From the NCBI RefSeq assembly GCF_015207505.1, contig NZ_JADEWT010000023.1, positions 1 through 62,331 of the forward strand: a DNA stretch of 62,331 bases. The letters are read 5' to 3'. Numbering within the stretch: position 1 is the stretch's first letter; each line of letters begins with the position of its first letter. A program made the translations under genes and the position numbers. Source of the DNA: Tychonema sp. LEGE 06208 (GTDB taxonomy: Bacteria > Cyanobacteriota > Cyanobacteriia > Cyanobacteriales > Microcoleaceae). The notes below the pieces were generated by a model. It was not told the DNA's origin and did not search any database. It worked only from the letters and a program-made list of their open reading frames with translations. This document shows positions 1 to 8,544 of the stretch, piece after piece.

Positions 1-53
1 CCGCGTTAACCTACATTAGAACTCTTGCAAAAATAGAGTGCACCCCACCCCAA

Positions 54-77
54 CCCTCCCCGAACTCGCGGGGAGGG
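54..77. repeat. GC-rich hairpin downstream of the SH3b gene
   Basis: CCCTCCCCG at 54-62 pairs perfectly with CGGGGAGGG at 69-77 around a 6-nt loop. It lies about 115 bp past the 3' end of the minus-strand SH3b gene. No T-tract follows on the minus strand, so it looks more like one of the genome's dispersed hairpins than a factor-independent terminator. Confidence 0.5.
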
Positions 78-191
78 AGTAAGAAATTCACAAATGATGC
101 GAGGATTGCTATAGCAGACCCCAAAGAAGCGTCAAGAATCATAGTTCGACTACGCTCACTAACCACCCCACATGAAAGGGCGGTGAGTATG

Positions 192-1034
192 TCAACGCAC
201 TCGCACATAAAATTCGTATTCATATCCCCGGAAATTTGAGTCGAGTTGAAATGTGTAATTGGCAGTAACAGGGATTTTTCCAGTCCACTCTGTTTCATTG
301 CCTGTATAATTATCTCCCGTCAAAGCTTTGCCATTAGAAGTCAGAATTAGTGGAAAAACACCTCTCCGATTCTTAACAGTCATTGTTTGATTCTTGGCGG
401 CGCGAATCTGGTAAGAGTGACTGCCACCGCCGATAATTCGACCTTTAACAATGGCTTCATTTCCCCCAGGCAGAAAATTAATTTGCTGGTTCACATTCAC
501 ACAACTGCTTTCGGTGCGATTTTTGGCAATCCAACCGGGTGGTTCGGTAATTCGCAGCCAACCGTTTTGTTCTTCGGCGACTGAAACAAAGGTATTATTT
601 TTGAGTTTTCCTACTATTTTGCTGCCGTTGACTTGCGGGTGCGATCGCACATTTAGCGGTGGATTCGGATCGCTGACTACAGCCTGAGTAATTTTACACC
701 CGGAATTGGGAGGTGTGACAACTACTGGCTCAACTTTTTGCGGAGAAACTGCGACGATTTGCGGTGGTTCAAGTGCGGGGCTTTGGGCTGGTTGAGATGG
801 AGATGGGGGAGATGCCGCAGCCTGGGTTTCGGCTTGCAGGGGTTCTGGTTGCAGAGATTGGGGGTTGTTTGCCGGCAGCGCTGCAATGGGGTTTCTGGTT
901 GCTGCTGGCGATTCTGCAACGGGATGAGGGGATTGTTTCATCGCGCCAGACTGTATAGTTGCAGCAGCGACTCCCACCGCTGTTGCAAGTCCTGCTAAGC
1001 TGACTGTGATGATTTGACTGTTGGTAAATGACAT
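192..1034 (-). CDS. Secreted or membrane-anchored SH3b-domain protein
   Basis: The 280-residue product starts with a hydrophobic segment (about residues 8-30) that reads as a signal peptide or anchor. A Pro/Ala/Gln-rich low-complexity linker follows (about 35-110). A bacterial SH3 (SH3b) domain occupies about 112-178, recognisable from its LNVRSHP and GWLRI/GWIAK elements. The last 90 residues form a beta-rich tail resembling pre-peptidase C-terminal (PPC-like) modules, with SHSYQIRAAKNQTMTV and a C-terminal Tyr/Phe-rich strand. SH3b domains usually bind cell-wall peptides, so a periplasmic or surface role is likely, but no enzyme domain is present. The gene is monocistronic. The ATG at 1034 is followed at once by the hydrophobic segment, which supports this start. 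Confidence 0.75.
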   Translation of the reverse strand: MSFTNSQIITVSLAGLATAVGVAAATIQSGAMKQSPHPVAESPAATRNPIAALPANNPQSLQPEPLQAETQAAASPPSPSQPAQSPALEPPQIVAVSPQKVEPVVVTPPNSGCKITQAVVSDPNPPLNVRSHPQVNGSKIVGKLKNNTFVSVAEEQNGWLRITEPPGWIAKNRTESSCVNVNQQINFLPGGNEAIVKGRIIGGGSHSYQIRAAKNQTMTVKNRRGVFPLILTSNGKALTGDNYTGNETEWTGKIPVTANYTFQLDSNFRGYEYEFYVRVR

Positions 1035-1275
1035 AATTGACCTCTCTGTATTTATACTAATAATTTTTGTTTCGGAGTTGGGGCGATCGCCAGTTTATTT
1101 ATAGTGGAAATACTTAGTGCGAGCCGCTGAGTCAGGATTTTTATCTACCATTTCAGATGGATAATTGTCGCAATAATTTCCGTCAATATATACTGGATGC
1201 CTTTACTGATGGTAATCTTGCTTGTCATTTGCGCGCAAATCTGGCAAGGTAAGTGTTCAGCACGAGGTGTATAAA

Positions 1276-2643
1276 ATGTCAAGATTGATTCCTCTGAGAT
1301 TACAACCGCCCCGCGATCGATTGTTGGAGGAGGTGAAGCAGGAAGTTGTCGCCGCGATCGCGCAGTCTTTGCACGCTGCTGTGCTGGCTAACTTCAGCCC
1401 AGATTCGCAGCCTCTGGGTGCTAGCCGCTGTTGGGATGTGGAAGTCAAAGCCGGCAACCGTCCGAGTTTTCGCCTTCCTCCCAAAGCTAGCATTTCTAAA
1501 GTGTTCGATCGCAGCGGTGGCAAATTGGTCATTTTGGGAGCGACGGGTTCCGGCAAAACCACGACCCTGCTAGAATTGGCTCTGGTGTTAGTTTCCCGCG
1601 CCCAAAAAGATGCTAGTTTGCCTCTACCAGTGTTGTTTGAACTCGGATCGTGGAAAGCCGAATCCGGGGCGATCGCCGATTGGTTAATTGCTCAACTTCA
1701 GTACAAATACGGCATCTCTCCCGCTACGGGCAAAAAATGGATCGCCGAACAAAAATTGTTGCCTCTCCTCGACGGCTTGGACGAAGTAGAAAGCCAGCGC
1801 CAAAACTTGTGCATTCAAGCAATCAATCAGTTTCTTGAAAGCGAAATTAAACCAAAACATTTAGTAGCTTGCAGCAGTTTTGAAGTATACAAAAACTGCC
1901 AAACTAGATTCAAACTCCAAGCAGCAGTTTTGCTAAAACCTCTGACAGAAATTCAAATTAAAAATTATCTGCAAGCAGCCAGAAGCCGCGAACTTTGGTA
2001 CAGCATCGAGAAGGAACCAGAATTGTTGAAACTGGCAAAAGTTCCCTTATTATTGAGCATGATGGCTCTGGCTTATGACGATATTTTAATCGAAGCTTGG
2101 AAGCGCATAAGTTCAGCAGAAGAACAGCGCAAATATCTGTTAACTGCCTATATTCGCCACCAAATTAGCCGCGAAGTCAAGCAGTATCCGAGAAACAAGG
2201 AATTGCGGCCCGAACAAATTCGCCACTGGCTGGGATGGTTGGCCAGAAGGATGGAACAGCAAGGACTTCAAGAATTTTACCTCGATCGCATACCGTCTAG
2301 CTGGCTGCAAACAGGCGAGGAACGGCGCAAGTATCAGTTTGGAGTTAAGTTGCTTGGCGGGCTGATTTGGGTGATTTTGGGATTAATTTTCACCCTAGTC
2401 TCCGGGTCTATTTGGGGATTAATTGCGGGTGCTGTTGTGGCGGTAATTAGTGCTTTCTTACCGGGAATTCCGGGGATTGAAAGTTTTATTTTGCACCTTG
2501 TACTGTGGTCTAGCGGTCATATTCCTTGGGATTACCAGCGTTTTTTGGATGCTGCGGGCGATCGGCTGTTGCTGCAAAAAACGGGCGATCGGCGCTATCG
2601 ATTTATTCACGATTTGTTGCAAAAACATTTTGCTGAAATCTAA
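1276..2643 (+). CDS. NACHT-type NTPase with C-terminal membrane segments
   Basis: This is a STAND/NACHT-family ATPase of 455 residues from the ATG at 1276. An upstream TTG at 1222 would add 18 residues but is less likely. Walker A reads GATGSGKTT at about residues 92-100, and the Walker B-like acidic stretch LPLLDGLDEV follows about 85 residues later. Near the C-terminus a Gly/Ile-rich stretch (about 370-425) contains two or three membrane-spanning segments, followed by the soluble tail RFIHDLLQKHF. NACHT proteins of this sort are thought to act in signalling or defence. No effector domain other than the membrane part is visible. Related cyanobacterial proteins, as I recall them, have a longer multi-helix membrane region, so this may be a shortened member. 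It has no obvious operon partner. Confidence 0.8.
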   Translation: MSRLIPLRLQPPRDRLLEEVKQEVVAAIAQSLHAAVLANFSPDSQPLGASRCWDVEVKAGNRPSFRLPPKASISKVFDRSGGKLVILGATGSGKTTTLLELALVLVSRAQKDASLPLPVLFELGSWKAESGAIADWLIAQLQYKYGISPATGKKWIAEQKLLPLLDGLDEVESQRQNLCIQAINQFLESEIKPKHLVACSSFEVYKNCQTRFKLQAAVLLKPLTEIQIKNYLQAARSRELWYSIEKEPELLKLAKVPLLLSMMALAYDDILIEAWKRISSAEEQRKYLLTAYIRHQISREVKQYPRNKELRPEQIRHWLGWLARRMEQQGLQEFYLDRIPSSWLQTGEERRKYQFGVKLLGGLIWVILGLIFTLVSGSIWGLIAGAVVAVISAFLPGIPGIESFILHLVLWSSGHIPWDYQRFLDAAGDRLLLQKTGDRRYRFIHDLLQKHFAEI

Positions 2644-2817
2644 ATCCAGGAGCTTGACAAAATCCCCTACTTGTGATAAAAAATGGTAGATTTTTAGGTA
2701 GGAATTGGCAAATTGTTGAAGACAGCTATTAGATCAGAAAAATAATATAATAAATGTAACTGCGGAGGTCATCTAAATACCCAATAACCAAATATTCGCC
2801 AAGCGAAAGGAAACTCA

Positions 2818-3099
2818 ATGACTGTAAAATTCATTCTGAGCGAATACGTTGACAAAGCAATGGACGAGGCGAGCTATGACAAACTTGAAGATAATAGTTT
2901 TGTCGGTAAAATTACTGTTTGTAAAGGAGTCATCGCCTTTGGTTCAACTTTAAAGGAGTGTCAAAATGAGTTACGATCGACTTTGGAAGACTGGATTTTG
3001 CTGGGGTTAAAATTGCGACACCGTTTGCCAGAAAACTGGGCGATTGAAACCGCTTCTACACAAACACTCACGCGCCGACGCGGGTTGAAGAGTACCTAG
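2818..3099 (+). CDS. HicB-family antitoxin-like protein, orphan, with altered C-terminus
   Basis: The 93-residue product matches the small HicB-type antitoxin fold through about residue 70, with GVIAFGSTLKECQNELRSTL then LEDWILLGLKLRHRLP. Family members normally end with a short VIDGIDLN-like tail. Here the last 22 residues are unrelated and Thr/Arg-rich, and their DNA resembles the dispersed cyanobacterial repeat that contains GAAACCGC..CTACACAAAC. A repeat therefore seems to have replaced the natural end. No HicA toxin gene lies on either side. A good ribosome-binding site (AAAGGAA, 6 nt before the ATG) supports the start. It may be non-functional or a free-standing antitoxin. Confidence 0.6.
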   Translation: MTVKFILSEYVDKAMDEASYDKLEDNSFVGKITVCKGVIAFGSTLKECQNELRSTLEDWILLGLKLRHRLPENWAIETASTQTLTRRRGLKST

Positions 3100-3114
3100 T
3101 AAAAATGCGTTACT

Positions 3115-3180
3115 TTCTTCATTCCGCGGAGGCGGAATTCGTTTTTATAGACGCGGTTTCAACCGCCGTCTTATCTTATT
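3115..3180. repeat. Dispersed palindromic repeat, family A (CGGTTTCAACCGCCGTCTT type)
   Basis: Two hairpin modules lie side by side: ATTCCGC-GGA-GGCGGAAT (3121-3138), then GACGCGGTTTCAACCGCCGTC. The second module recurs at about 13375-13430, 19279-19375, 27535-27595 and 27648-27692. The element lies between convergent hicB-like and Uma2 genes, where it could also act as a bidirectional transcription stop. Confidence 0.7.
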
Positions 3181-3185
3181 GGATT

Positions 3186-3761
3186 CTAAGACAATTTTGG
3201 TGGTATTTTTGCCATCTGAAATAGCTGTTCCGCAGTAAATTCTAATCCCTCAAAAAGTGGATCTTTTAACAGTGTATCTCCCAGATAAGTCTGCGGTGCT
3301 GCATCGGGATAAAAAACTGTAATACTTCTAGCCTTACTATCTACTACCCAAACCCGCAACACCTTAGCATCTAAATAATTTCTCGCTTTAGCTGCTAACT
3401 GACCGAAAGTTTGTTCGGGTGAAATAATTTCTATGACTAATTCTGGGACAACAGGACAGGCTTCATCTTGATTCCAGTCAGGAGATAAGCGTTCGTAAGA
3501 AACATATAAAAGGTCTGGGACTGGAACCCAGTCTCGCCCCAGCCTGGTTAATTTTACCGCCCATTCTACACCAATTTCTCCCCGTTCTTCACCCCACTGT
3601 TCGAGAATTTTGATGAGGCTTCTGGTGAGGCGAGAATGAAATTTTTTGGGTGACATCTTCGGTACTGCTTGATTGTCAATAAGTTCGTAGGTAATATCGC
3701 CTTCTCCTTCGGGGAGAGCGAAAAACTCTTCCACAGTTAGTTCAGTTTTTGTCTGGAGCAT
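3186..3761 (-). CDS. Uma2 family (DUF820) putative endonuclease
   Basis: The 191-residue protein has the DUF820/Uma2 restriction-endonuclease-like fold. The N-terminal FFALPEGEGDITYELIDNQAV segment is followed by the core with VPDLLYVSYERL, VPELVIEIISPEQT and RVWVVDSKARSITVF. The D...EIxSP...VDxK/R arrangement is the PD-(D/E)XK-like signature of the family. These proteins are highly multiplied in cyanobacteria and their biological role is unclear. This copy is full length. The window holds two more, at 27734-28510 and, frameshifted, at 57906-58726. The ATG at 3761 agrees with the usual family start. Confidence 0.88.
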   Translation of the reverse strand: MLQTKTELTVEEFFALPEGEGDITYELIDNQAVPKMSPKKFHSRLTRSLIKILEQWGEERGEIGVEWAVKLTRLGRDWVPVPDLLYVSYERLSPDWNQDEACPVVPELVIEIISPEQTFGQLAAKARNYLDAKVLRVWVVDSKARSITVFYPDAAPQTYLGDTLLKDPLFEGLEFTAEQLFQMAKIPPKLS

Positions 3762-3815
3762 GGTATTTTTCTGCTATGGGCAGGCAAGTTAGTAGTATTT
3801 TAACTTAAATATTGA

Positions 3816-3844
3816 TTGACATAATACAAATGTTATGATATATG
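3816..3844 (+). promoter_or_regulatory. Candidate sigma70-type promoter for pdhB
   Basis: TTGACA at 3816-3821 is followed after 17 bp by TATATG at 3839-3844, which is close to the -35/-10 consensus. Transcription would start about 100 bp before pdhB. This is a motif match only. Confidence 0.4.
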
Positions 3845-3952
3845 TTGGCAAAATCTCCAGTCTTAACTGTCAAATGTACGATCGCATCCTCATCCGCACC
3901 CCAAAAGGTTAAGATTCTAATCTGACCTCCTGCAATCATTGCTTCACCTCCT

Positions 3953-4936
3953 ATGGCAGAAACCTTATTGTTCAACGCCCTCCGCGAGGCGTTAGACGAA
4001 GAAATGGCCCGCGACTCCTCCGTATTCGTACTCGGCGAAGACGTAGGCCAATACGGTGGTTCCTATAAAGTCACCAAAGACCTCTACGAGAAATACGGCG
4101 AACTCCGAGTGCTCGACACCCCGATCGCCGAAAATAGCTTTACAGGCATGGCAGTAGGCGCGGCAATGACCGGATTGCGGCCGGTCATCGAAGGCATGAA
4201 CATGGGCTTTTTGCTGCTGGCGTTCAACCAAATATCCAACAACGCCGGAATGCTGCGCTACACCTCCGGCGGCAACTTCAAAATGCCGATGGTGATTCGG
4301 GGCCCCGGCGGCGTGGGCCGGCAACTCGGCGCGGAACACTCCCAGCGTCTAGAAGCATATTTCCAAGCAGTACCGGGTTTGAAAATAGTCGCCTGTTCGA
4401 CTCCCTACAACGCCAAAGGACTCTTAAAATCAGCCATCCGCGACGATAACCCCGTTCTGTTCTTCGAGCACGTCCTGCTGTACAACCTCAAGGAAAATTT
4501 GCCAGAAACAGAATATTTAGTGCCGTTAGACAAAGCGGAAATTGTGCGATCGGGCAAAGATGTCACCATCTTGACATATTCCAGAATGCGGCACCACGTC
4601 CTGCAAGCCCTGCCCGCACTGCTAAAAGAAGGTTACGATCCCGAAGTAATCGACCTAATTTCTCTCAAACCCCTGGATATGGAGACAATTGGCGAATCCA
4701 TTCGCAAAACCCACAAAGTAATTATTGTGGAAGAATGTATGAAAACCGGAGGCATCGGTGCCGAACTAATTGCTTCGATTAGCGATCGATTTTTTGACGA
4801 ACTCGACGCACCAGTTTTGCGCCTGTCTTCGCAAGATATTCCCACACCTTACAACGGTAATTTGGAAAGACTGACAATTGTCCAGCCAAACCAAATTGTC
4901 GAAGCCGTCCAAAAAATGGTAGCTTTGCGAGTATAA
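3953..4936 (+). CDS. pdhB: Pyruvate dehydrogenase E1 component, beta subunit
   Basis: At 327 residues this has the normal length of cyanobacterial and plastid PdhB. With PdhA it forms the thiamine-diphosphate-dependent E1 that decarboxylates pyruvate and acetylates the E2 lipoyl group. The N-terminal half carries [20 protein letters not shown] and the beta-subunit motif [20 protein letters not shown]. The C-terminal transketolase-like domain has [19 protein letters not shown]. secD and secF follow, a gene order common in cyanobacteria, although no functional link between them is known. The bases before the ATG (CACCTCCT) are not a Shine-Dalgarno sequence, so initiation probably does not depend on one. 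Confidence 0.96.
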   Translation: MAETLLFNALREALDEEMARDSSVFVLGEDVGQYGGSYKVTKDLYEKYGELRVLDTPIAENSFTGMAVGAAMTGLRPVIEGMNMGFLLLAFNQISNNAGMLRYTSGGNFKMPMVIRGPGGVGRQLGAEHSQRLEAYFQAVPGLKIVACSTPYNAKGLLKSAIRDDNPVLFFEHVLLYNLKENLPETEYLVPLDKAEIVRSGKDVTILTYSRMRHHVLQALPALLKEGYDPEVIDLISLKPLDMETIGESIRKTHKVIIVEECMKTGGIGAELIASISDRFFDELDAPVLRLSSQDIPTPYNGNLERLTIVQPNQIVEAVQKMVALRV

Positions 4937-5006
4937 ATAGTTATTGGTAATTTGTAATTTGTTGTTGGTTATTTGTTATTTGAAAACCGAAAAAAACTCG
5001 GGACGA

Positions 5007-5064
5007 ACCAATAACCAATAACCAATAACCAATAACCAATAACCAATAACCAATAACCAATAAT
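5007..5064. repeat. Heptamer tandem array (CCAATAA)n
   Basis: About eight nearly perfect copies of a 7-bp unit fill the 5' leader of secD and end a few bases before its ATG. A short run of related TTGGTTATT units lies just upstream on the opposite sense (about 4940-4980), so part of the leader could fold back. This belongs to the same class as the arrays at 7699, 8290, 34333, 35253 and 59705. Confidence 0.9.
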
Positions 5065-5069
5065 TAAAT

Positions 5070-6461
5070 ATGCAAAAACAACGTTCAGTATTAGCCCTAA
5101 TTTTTGTTTTGATCGTGGCAGCCATTACTGTAATAGTAACAATTCCGACGCGGCTGGGATTAGACTTGCAAGGAGGGTCGCAACTCACAATTCAGGTAAA
5201 AACTACCCCCACAATTCCCAAAATTGACCCGGGAATGTTAGAAGCAGTGCGACGGATTGTCGAAAACCGCGTCAACGGTTTGGGCGTTTCCGAAGCATTA
5301 GTGCAAACAGTAGGAGAAGACCAAATTCTCGTACAGTTACCCGGAGTAAATGACCCGCAGCAAGCAGAACGAGTTTTGGGTGGCACCGCCAAGCTAGACT
5401 TTCGGGAACAACTGCCGGGAACAGAAGCGCAATTAGGCATTGAAAGGCAGTTGCAGCAAGAATTGCTGGCAAAGCAAAAAGAATTGAGAAACAGCAAAAA
5501 TGAGGCGGCAATTAAAGAAAATCAGGCTGCTTTGAAAAGAAGCAATGAGGCGATCGCCAAACTCTACAAAAGTAGCGGACTCGGCGGCGAAAACCTCAAA
5601 GATGCTCAAGCTCAACCCACTGGTAACGAGTGGAATGTCGCTCTCCGTTTCGATACTAAAGGAGGCGAATTATTTGGGGAACTCACTAAAAATTTAGCAG
5701 GAACCGGACGGACTCTCGGCATTTTTCTAGACGAAAGAATGATCAGTTCTCCTGTCGTAGGTGTTGAATTTGCCCAAACAGGAATTACTGGCGGCAATGC
5801 CGTAATTCAAGGTCGGTTTACAGCGCAAGAAGCGAATGATTTAGGAGTGCAATTGCGGGGCGGTGCTTTACCTGTGCCGGTGGAAATTGTCGAAAACCGC
5901 ACCATCGGTGCCAGCTTGGGACGAGATAGCATTCAAAGCAGTATTAATGCGGGTATCGGCGGCTTAATTTTAGTCTTGATGTTCATGGTTGCCTACTATC
6001 GACTACCAGGCGTAATTGCCAATATTGCTCTGTTAATTTATGCTTTGTTAACTTGGGCCGCTTTTGTGCTGTTGGGGGTGACATTAACCCTGCCTGGAAT
6101 TGCTGGTTTTGTACTCAGCATCGGGATGGCGGTAGATGCTAACGTGCTGATTTTTGAGCGCACCCGCGAAGAGTTGCGGGCGGGGAAGACGCTTTATCGA
6201 TCGGTCGAATCCGGTTTTTACCGCGCTTTTTCCAGCATTTTAGACGGTAACGTAACTACGCTGATTGCTTGTGCTGCTTTGTTCTGGTTGGGCGCTGGTT
6301 TAGTCAAAGGGTTTGCTGTAACGCTGGCCTTGGGCGTGGTAGTGAGTATGTTTACTGCTATTACTTGCAGCCGCACTCTAATGTTGGTAGTGTTGGGCTT
6401 TCCGGGATTGCGCAAACCCGAGTGGTTTTGTCCCAATTTGCAAAAAGCTGCTAATAGTTAA
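5070..6461 (+). CDS. secD: Protein translocase subunit SecD
   Basis: SecD is an inner/thylakoid membrane protein that works with SecF to drive late steps of Sec-dependent export using the proton gradient. The 463 residues show TM1 (about 8-25), the GLDLQGGS motif just after it, and a large extracytoplasmic domain with an internal Lys/Glu-rich insert (about 120-180). Five C-terminal membrane helices follow from about residue 290, with the conserved GMAVDANVLIFERTREE motif. The length is typical for cyanobacteria. The ATG lies next to a CCAATAA heptamer array, leaving almost no room for a conventional leader. Confidence 0.96.
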   Translation: MQKQRSVLALIFVLIVAAITVIVTIPTRLGLDLQGGSQLTIQVKTTPTIPKIDPGMLEAVRRIVENRVNGLGVSEALVQTVGEDQILVQLPGVNDPQQAERVLGGTAKLDFREQLPGTEAQLGIERQLQQELLAKQKELRNSKNEAAIKENQAALKRSNEAIAKLYKSSGLGGENLKDAQAQPTGNEWNVALRFDTKGGELFGELTKNLAGTGRTLGIFLDERMISSPVVGVEFAQTGITGGNAVIQGRFTAQEANDLGVQLRGGALPVPVEIVENRTIGASLGRDSIQSSINAGIGGLILVLMFMVAYYRLPGVIANIALLIYALLTWAAFVLLGVTLTLPGIAGFVLSIGMAVDANVLIFERTREELRAGKTLYRSVESGFYRAFSSILDGNVTTLIACAALFWLGAGLVKGFAVTLALGVVVSMFTAITCSRTLMLVVLGFPGLRKPEWFCPNLQKAANS

Positions 6462-6722
6462 CTGTTAACTGTTGGCAGGAAAGCAGGAAAGCAGTTGACA
6501 GGAAAGCAGGAAAGCAGTTGACAGTTGACAGTTGACTTCTTCCTTCTTCCTTCTTCCGACGGACATCGGACTTACATCCGTTACATCCGTTACATCCCGT
6601 ACATTGCTCGTTGCCGAACTTCTTTCTTCCTTCCTCCTTCTTCCGACGGACATCGGACTTACATCCGTTACATCCGTTACATTGCTCGTTGCCGAACTTC
6701 CTTCTTCCCTCTTCCTTCTGAC
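6462..6722. repeat. Composite repeats between secD and secF, including an ~85-bp direct duplication
   Basis: The spacer opens with GTTAACT/GTTGACA-like units and GGAAAGCAGGAAAGC steps (about 6462-6535). Two direct copies of a module with CTTCCGACGGACATCGGACT, repeats of TACATCCGT and TTGCTCGTTGCCGAACTTC follow (about 6545-6630 and 6636-6715). Shorter relatives occur at 8224-8260 and 57850-57900. GACGGACATCGGACT contains a short inverted repeat (TCCGAC/GTCGGA type). Confidence 0.8.
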
Positions 6723-6730
6723 TTCAAATT

Positions 6731-7699
6731 ATGCAATTCAGTGTTATCAAACAGCGATCGCTCTGGTGGAGTATTTCCGCCGCGATCATCCTTGCAGGTA
6801 TAGTATCGATGGCGATTTCTTGGACTCGTCCCGACATCCGCGCACCCCTGCGCCCCAGTTTGGACTTTATCGGCGGCACTCGCCTGCAATTTGAACTCGA
6901 CTGCACGAAACCGGAAAATTGTAAACCCATCGATCTCGCTGCTGTCCGCCAAGTCCTCGATACCCAAGGTTTAGCTGGTAGCAGCATTCAAGTTATCGGC
7001 AAAGAACAGCGCGGTTTGTCGCTGCGCACGAAAACTTTGAATGTCGAACAGCGGACTAAGTTGCAAGCAGCTTTGAGCGAGAAAATCGGCGCTTTTGCTC
7101 CTCAATCTATTCAAATTGATACGGTTGGGCCCACCCTCGGCAAACAGTTGTTTAGTTCTGGTTTGCTGGCTATATTCCTTTCCTTTGCTGGCATTACTGT
7201 TTATCTAACGTTCCGATTTCAGTTAGATTATGCCTTTTTTGCTTTCGTTGCTCTCTTTCACGACGTATTTATTACTGTCGGCATTTTCTCAATATTGGGT
7301 TTAGTTCTGGGAGTGGAAGTTGACAGTTTATTTGTGGTCGCTGTCTTGACAATTATCGGTTTTTCTGTTAACGATACAGTAGTAATTTACGATCGCGTGC
7401 GGGAAGTAATTAAGCTAAATCCCGGACTGTCGATCGATCAAATTGTCGATGATGCGGTCATGCAAACCCTGGGAAGGTCAATCAACACCACCCTGACAAC
7501 CCTGCTGACATTGTTTTCAATATTTTTGTTTGGGGGCGAAACCCTCAAATACTTTGCTTTAGCTTTGATTGTCGGTTTTATTGCGGGTGCGTATTCGAGT
7601 ATTTTCATTGCCAGCACGCTGCTAGCTTGGTGGCGCACTCGCACGGGCAACTCCATCCCCCTCCCCGCAGAAGGAATCAACCCATCAGAAGAAGTTTAG
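6731..7699 (+). CDS. secF: Protein translocase subunit SecF
   Basis: SecF is the six-helix partner of SecD in the Sec export complex. The 322 residues show TM1 (about 13-30), the [11 protein letters not shown] motif and a short periplasmic domain. Five C-terminal helices follow, with the conserved [16 protein letters not shown] motif. The length is normal. It is separated from secD by 270 bp of repeats, so co-transcription is plausible but would have to cross a structured spacer. The ATG at 6731 puts the first helix at the expected distance. Confidence 0.96.
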   Translation: MQFSVIKQRSLWWSISAAIILAGIVSMAISWTRPDIRAPLRPSLDFIGGTRLQFELDCTKPENCKPIDLAAVRQVLDTQGLAGSSIQVIGKEQRGLSLRTKTLNVEQRTKLQAALSEKIGAFAPQSIQIDTVGPTLGKQLFSSGLLAIFLSFAGITVYLTFRFQLDYAFFAFVALFHDVFITVGIFSILGLVLGVEVDSLFVVAVLTIIGFSVNDTVVIYDRVREVIKLNPGLSIDQIVDDAVMQTLGRSINTTLTTLLTLFSIFLFGGETLKYFALALIVGFIAGAYSSIFIASTLLAWWRTRTGNSIPLPAEGINPSEEV

Positions 7700-7762
7700 T
7701 TAACTGTTAACTGTTGACTGTTGACTGTTGACTGTTGACTAATAACTAATAACTAATGACTA
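7700..7762. repeat. Heptamer array running into the next start codon
   Basis: Units shift from GTTAACT/GTTGACT to ATAACTA and ATGACTA. The last units, ATGACTAATGA, supply the ATG and first codons (Met-Thr-Asn) of the following gene. The array is therefore both intergenic and coding. Confidence 0.85.
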
Positions 7763-8142
7763 ATGAAAGCGATACAAATTTTCAAAGAGAAGTCCAAAGG
7801 CTTCACAAACTAACAGTTTACGGCCGCTGGTTAACTGTGATATTGCTATGGATTAGCGTCGGTTCTTTCAGCATTTGGAGTTTGCGTCGCGAAATCGGTT
7901 TGTGGTTAGAACACTTCACTTGGGCTGCGGTGTACTACGGTTTATACTTTCACCGCTGGCCGACTCTCGGCCTCGGTTTGTGCTTAGGAATGACTTTAGC
8001 AGTGATAACTTGGCAAACTCGCAATGCGTTGCGAGGATTGCCCCTGCAGGAAAAACAGGGTTTAGAAAAACAAGTGCGCCGCATCCGCCAACAGGGGCCG
8101 AGTCATATTTTGTGGAAGTGGGTTTGCAAAAATTCGCAGTAG
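7756..8142 (+). CDS. Conserved cyanobacterial membrane protein downstream of secF
   Basis: The 128-residue protein has two hydrophobic segments (about 24-44 and 70-88) and a basic tail with LEKQVRRIRQQGPSHILWKW. I recognise it as a protein that often follows secF in cyanobacteria, but no function is known to me. The first codons lie within the heptamer array. The homologous part probably begins at ESDTNFQREVQRLHKLTVYGRW, so the ATG at 7756 fits. No catalytic motif is visible. Its position suggests, without proof, a link to Sec translocation or thylakoid biogenesis. Confidence 0.75.
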   Translation: MTNESDTNFQREVQRLHKLTVYGRWLTVILLWISVGSFSIWSLRREIGLWLEHFTWAAVYYGLYFHRWPTLGLGLCLGMTLAVITWQTRNALRGLPLQEKQGLEKQVRRIRQQGPSHILWKWVCKNSQ

Positions 8143-8223
8143 GCGGCGGGCTTGATTTTTTAGTCTCAAGCAAGAGAAACGAAAGTTTGACAAGAAGCGG
8201 TTTAAACTGCCGAATCCCTAACT

Positions 8224-8540
8224 TTTATTGCTTCTTCCGACGGACATCGGACTGATGACGTTGGACAGAAAGCTCGGGGGAACAGCACCAATGACTAATA
8301 ACTAATGACTAACAACTAACAACTAACAATTAACAACTAACAAATGAGGGCGGCCACGCACCATCCACCGCCCCTACCAACTAACAACTAACAAATAACA
8401 ATTAACAATTAACAACTAAGAGGGCGGGCACCCAACTAACAACTAACAACTAACAACTAACAACTAACAACTAATGACTAATGACTAATGACTAATGACT
8501 AACAACTAACAACTAATGACTAATGACTAATGACTTCTTC
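8224..8540. repeat. Long intergenic heptamer arrays
   Basis: About 250 bp of the 400-bp gap between two convergent genes consists of blocks of TAACAAC, TAACAAA/TAACAAT and TAATGAC units (about 8290-8535). GC-rich inserts (GAGGGCGGCCACGCACCATC-like and GAGGGCGGGCACC) interrupt them. A short CTTCCGACGGACATCGG element sits at 8234-8250. No coding potential is seen. Confidence 0.85.
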
Positions 8541-8544
8541 TGTA

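Noticed and set aside
1222..1275. TTG 1222 as the start of the NACHT gene
   Set aside because: The ATG at 1276 precedes the conserved part directly; the extra 18 residues show no family similarity.
6465..6994. Open frames across the secD-secF spacer
   Set aside because: They are translations of the repeats (runs such as DVTDVTDV or SVTSVTS) and overlap secF in other frames.
8290..8535. CRISPR-like repeats
   Set aside because: The units are 7 bp, tandem and without spacers. No cas gene is in the window.
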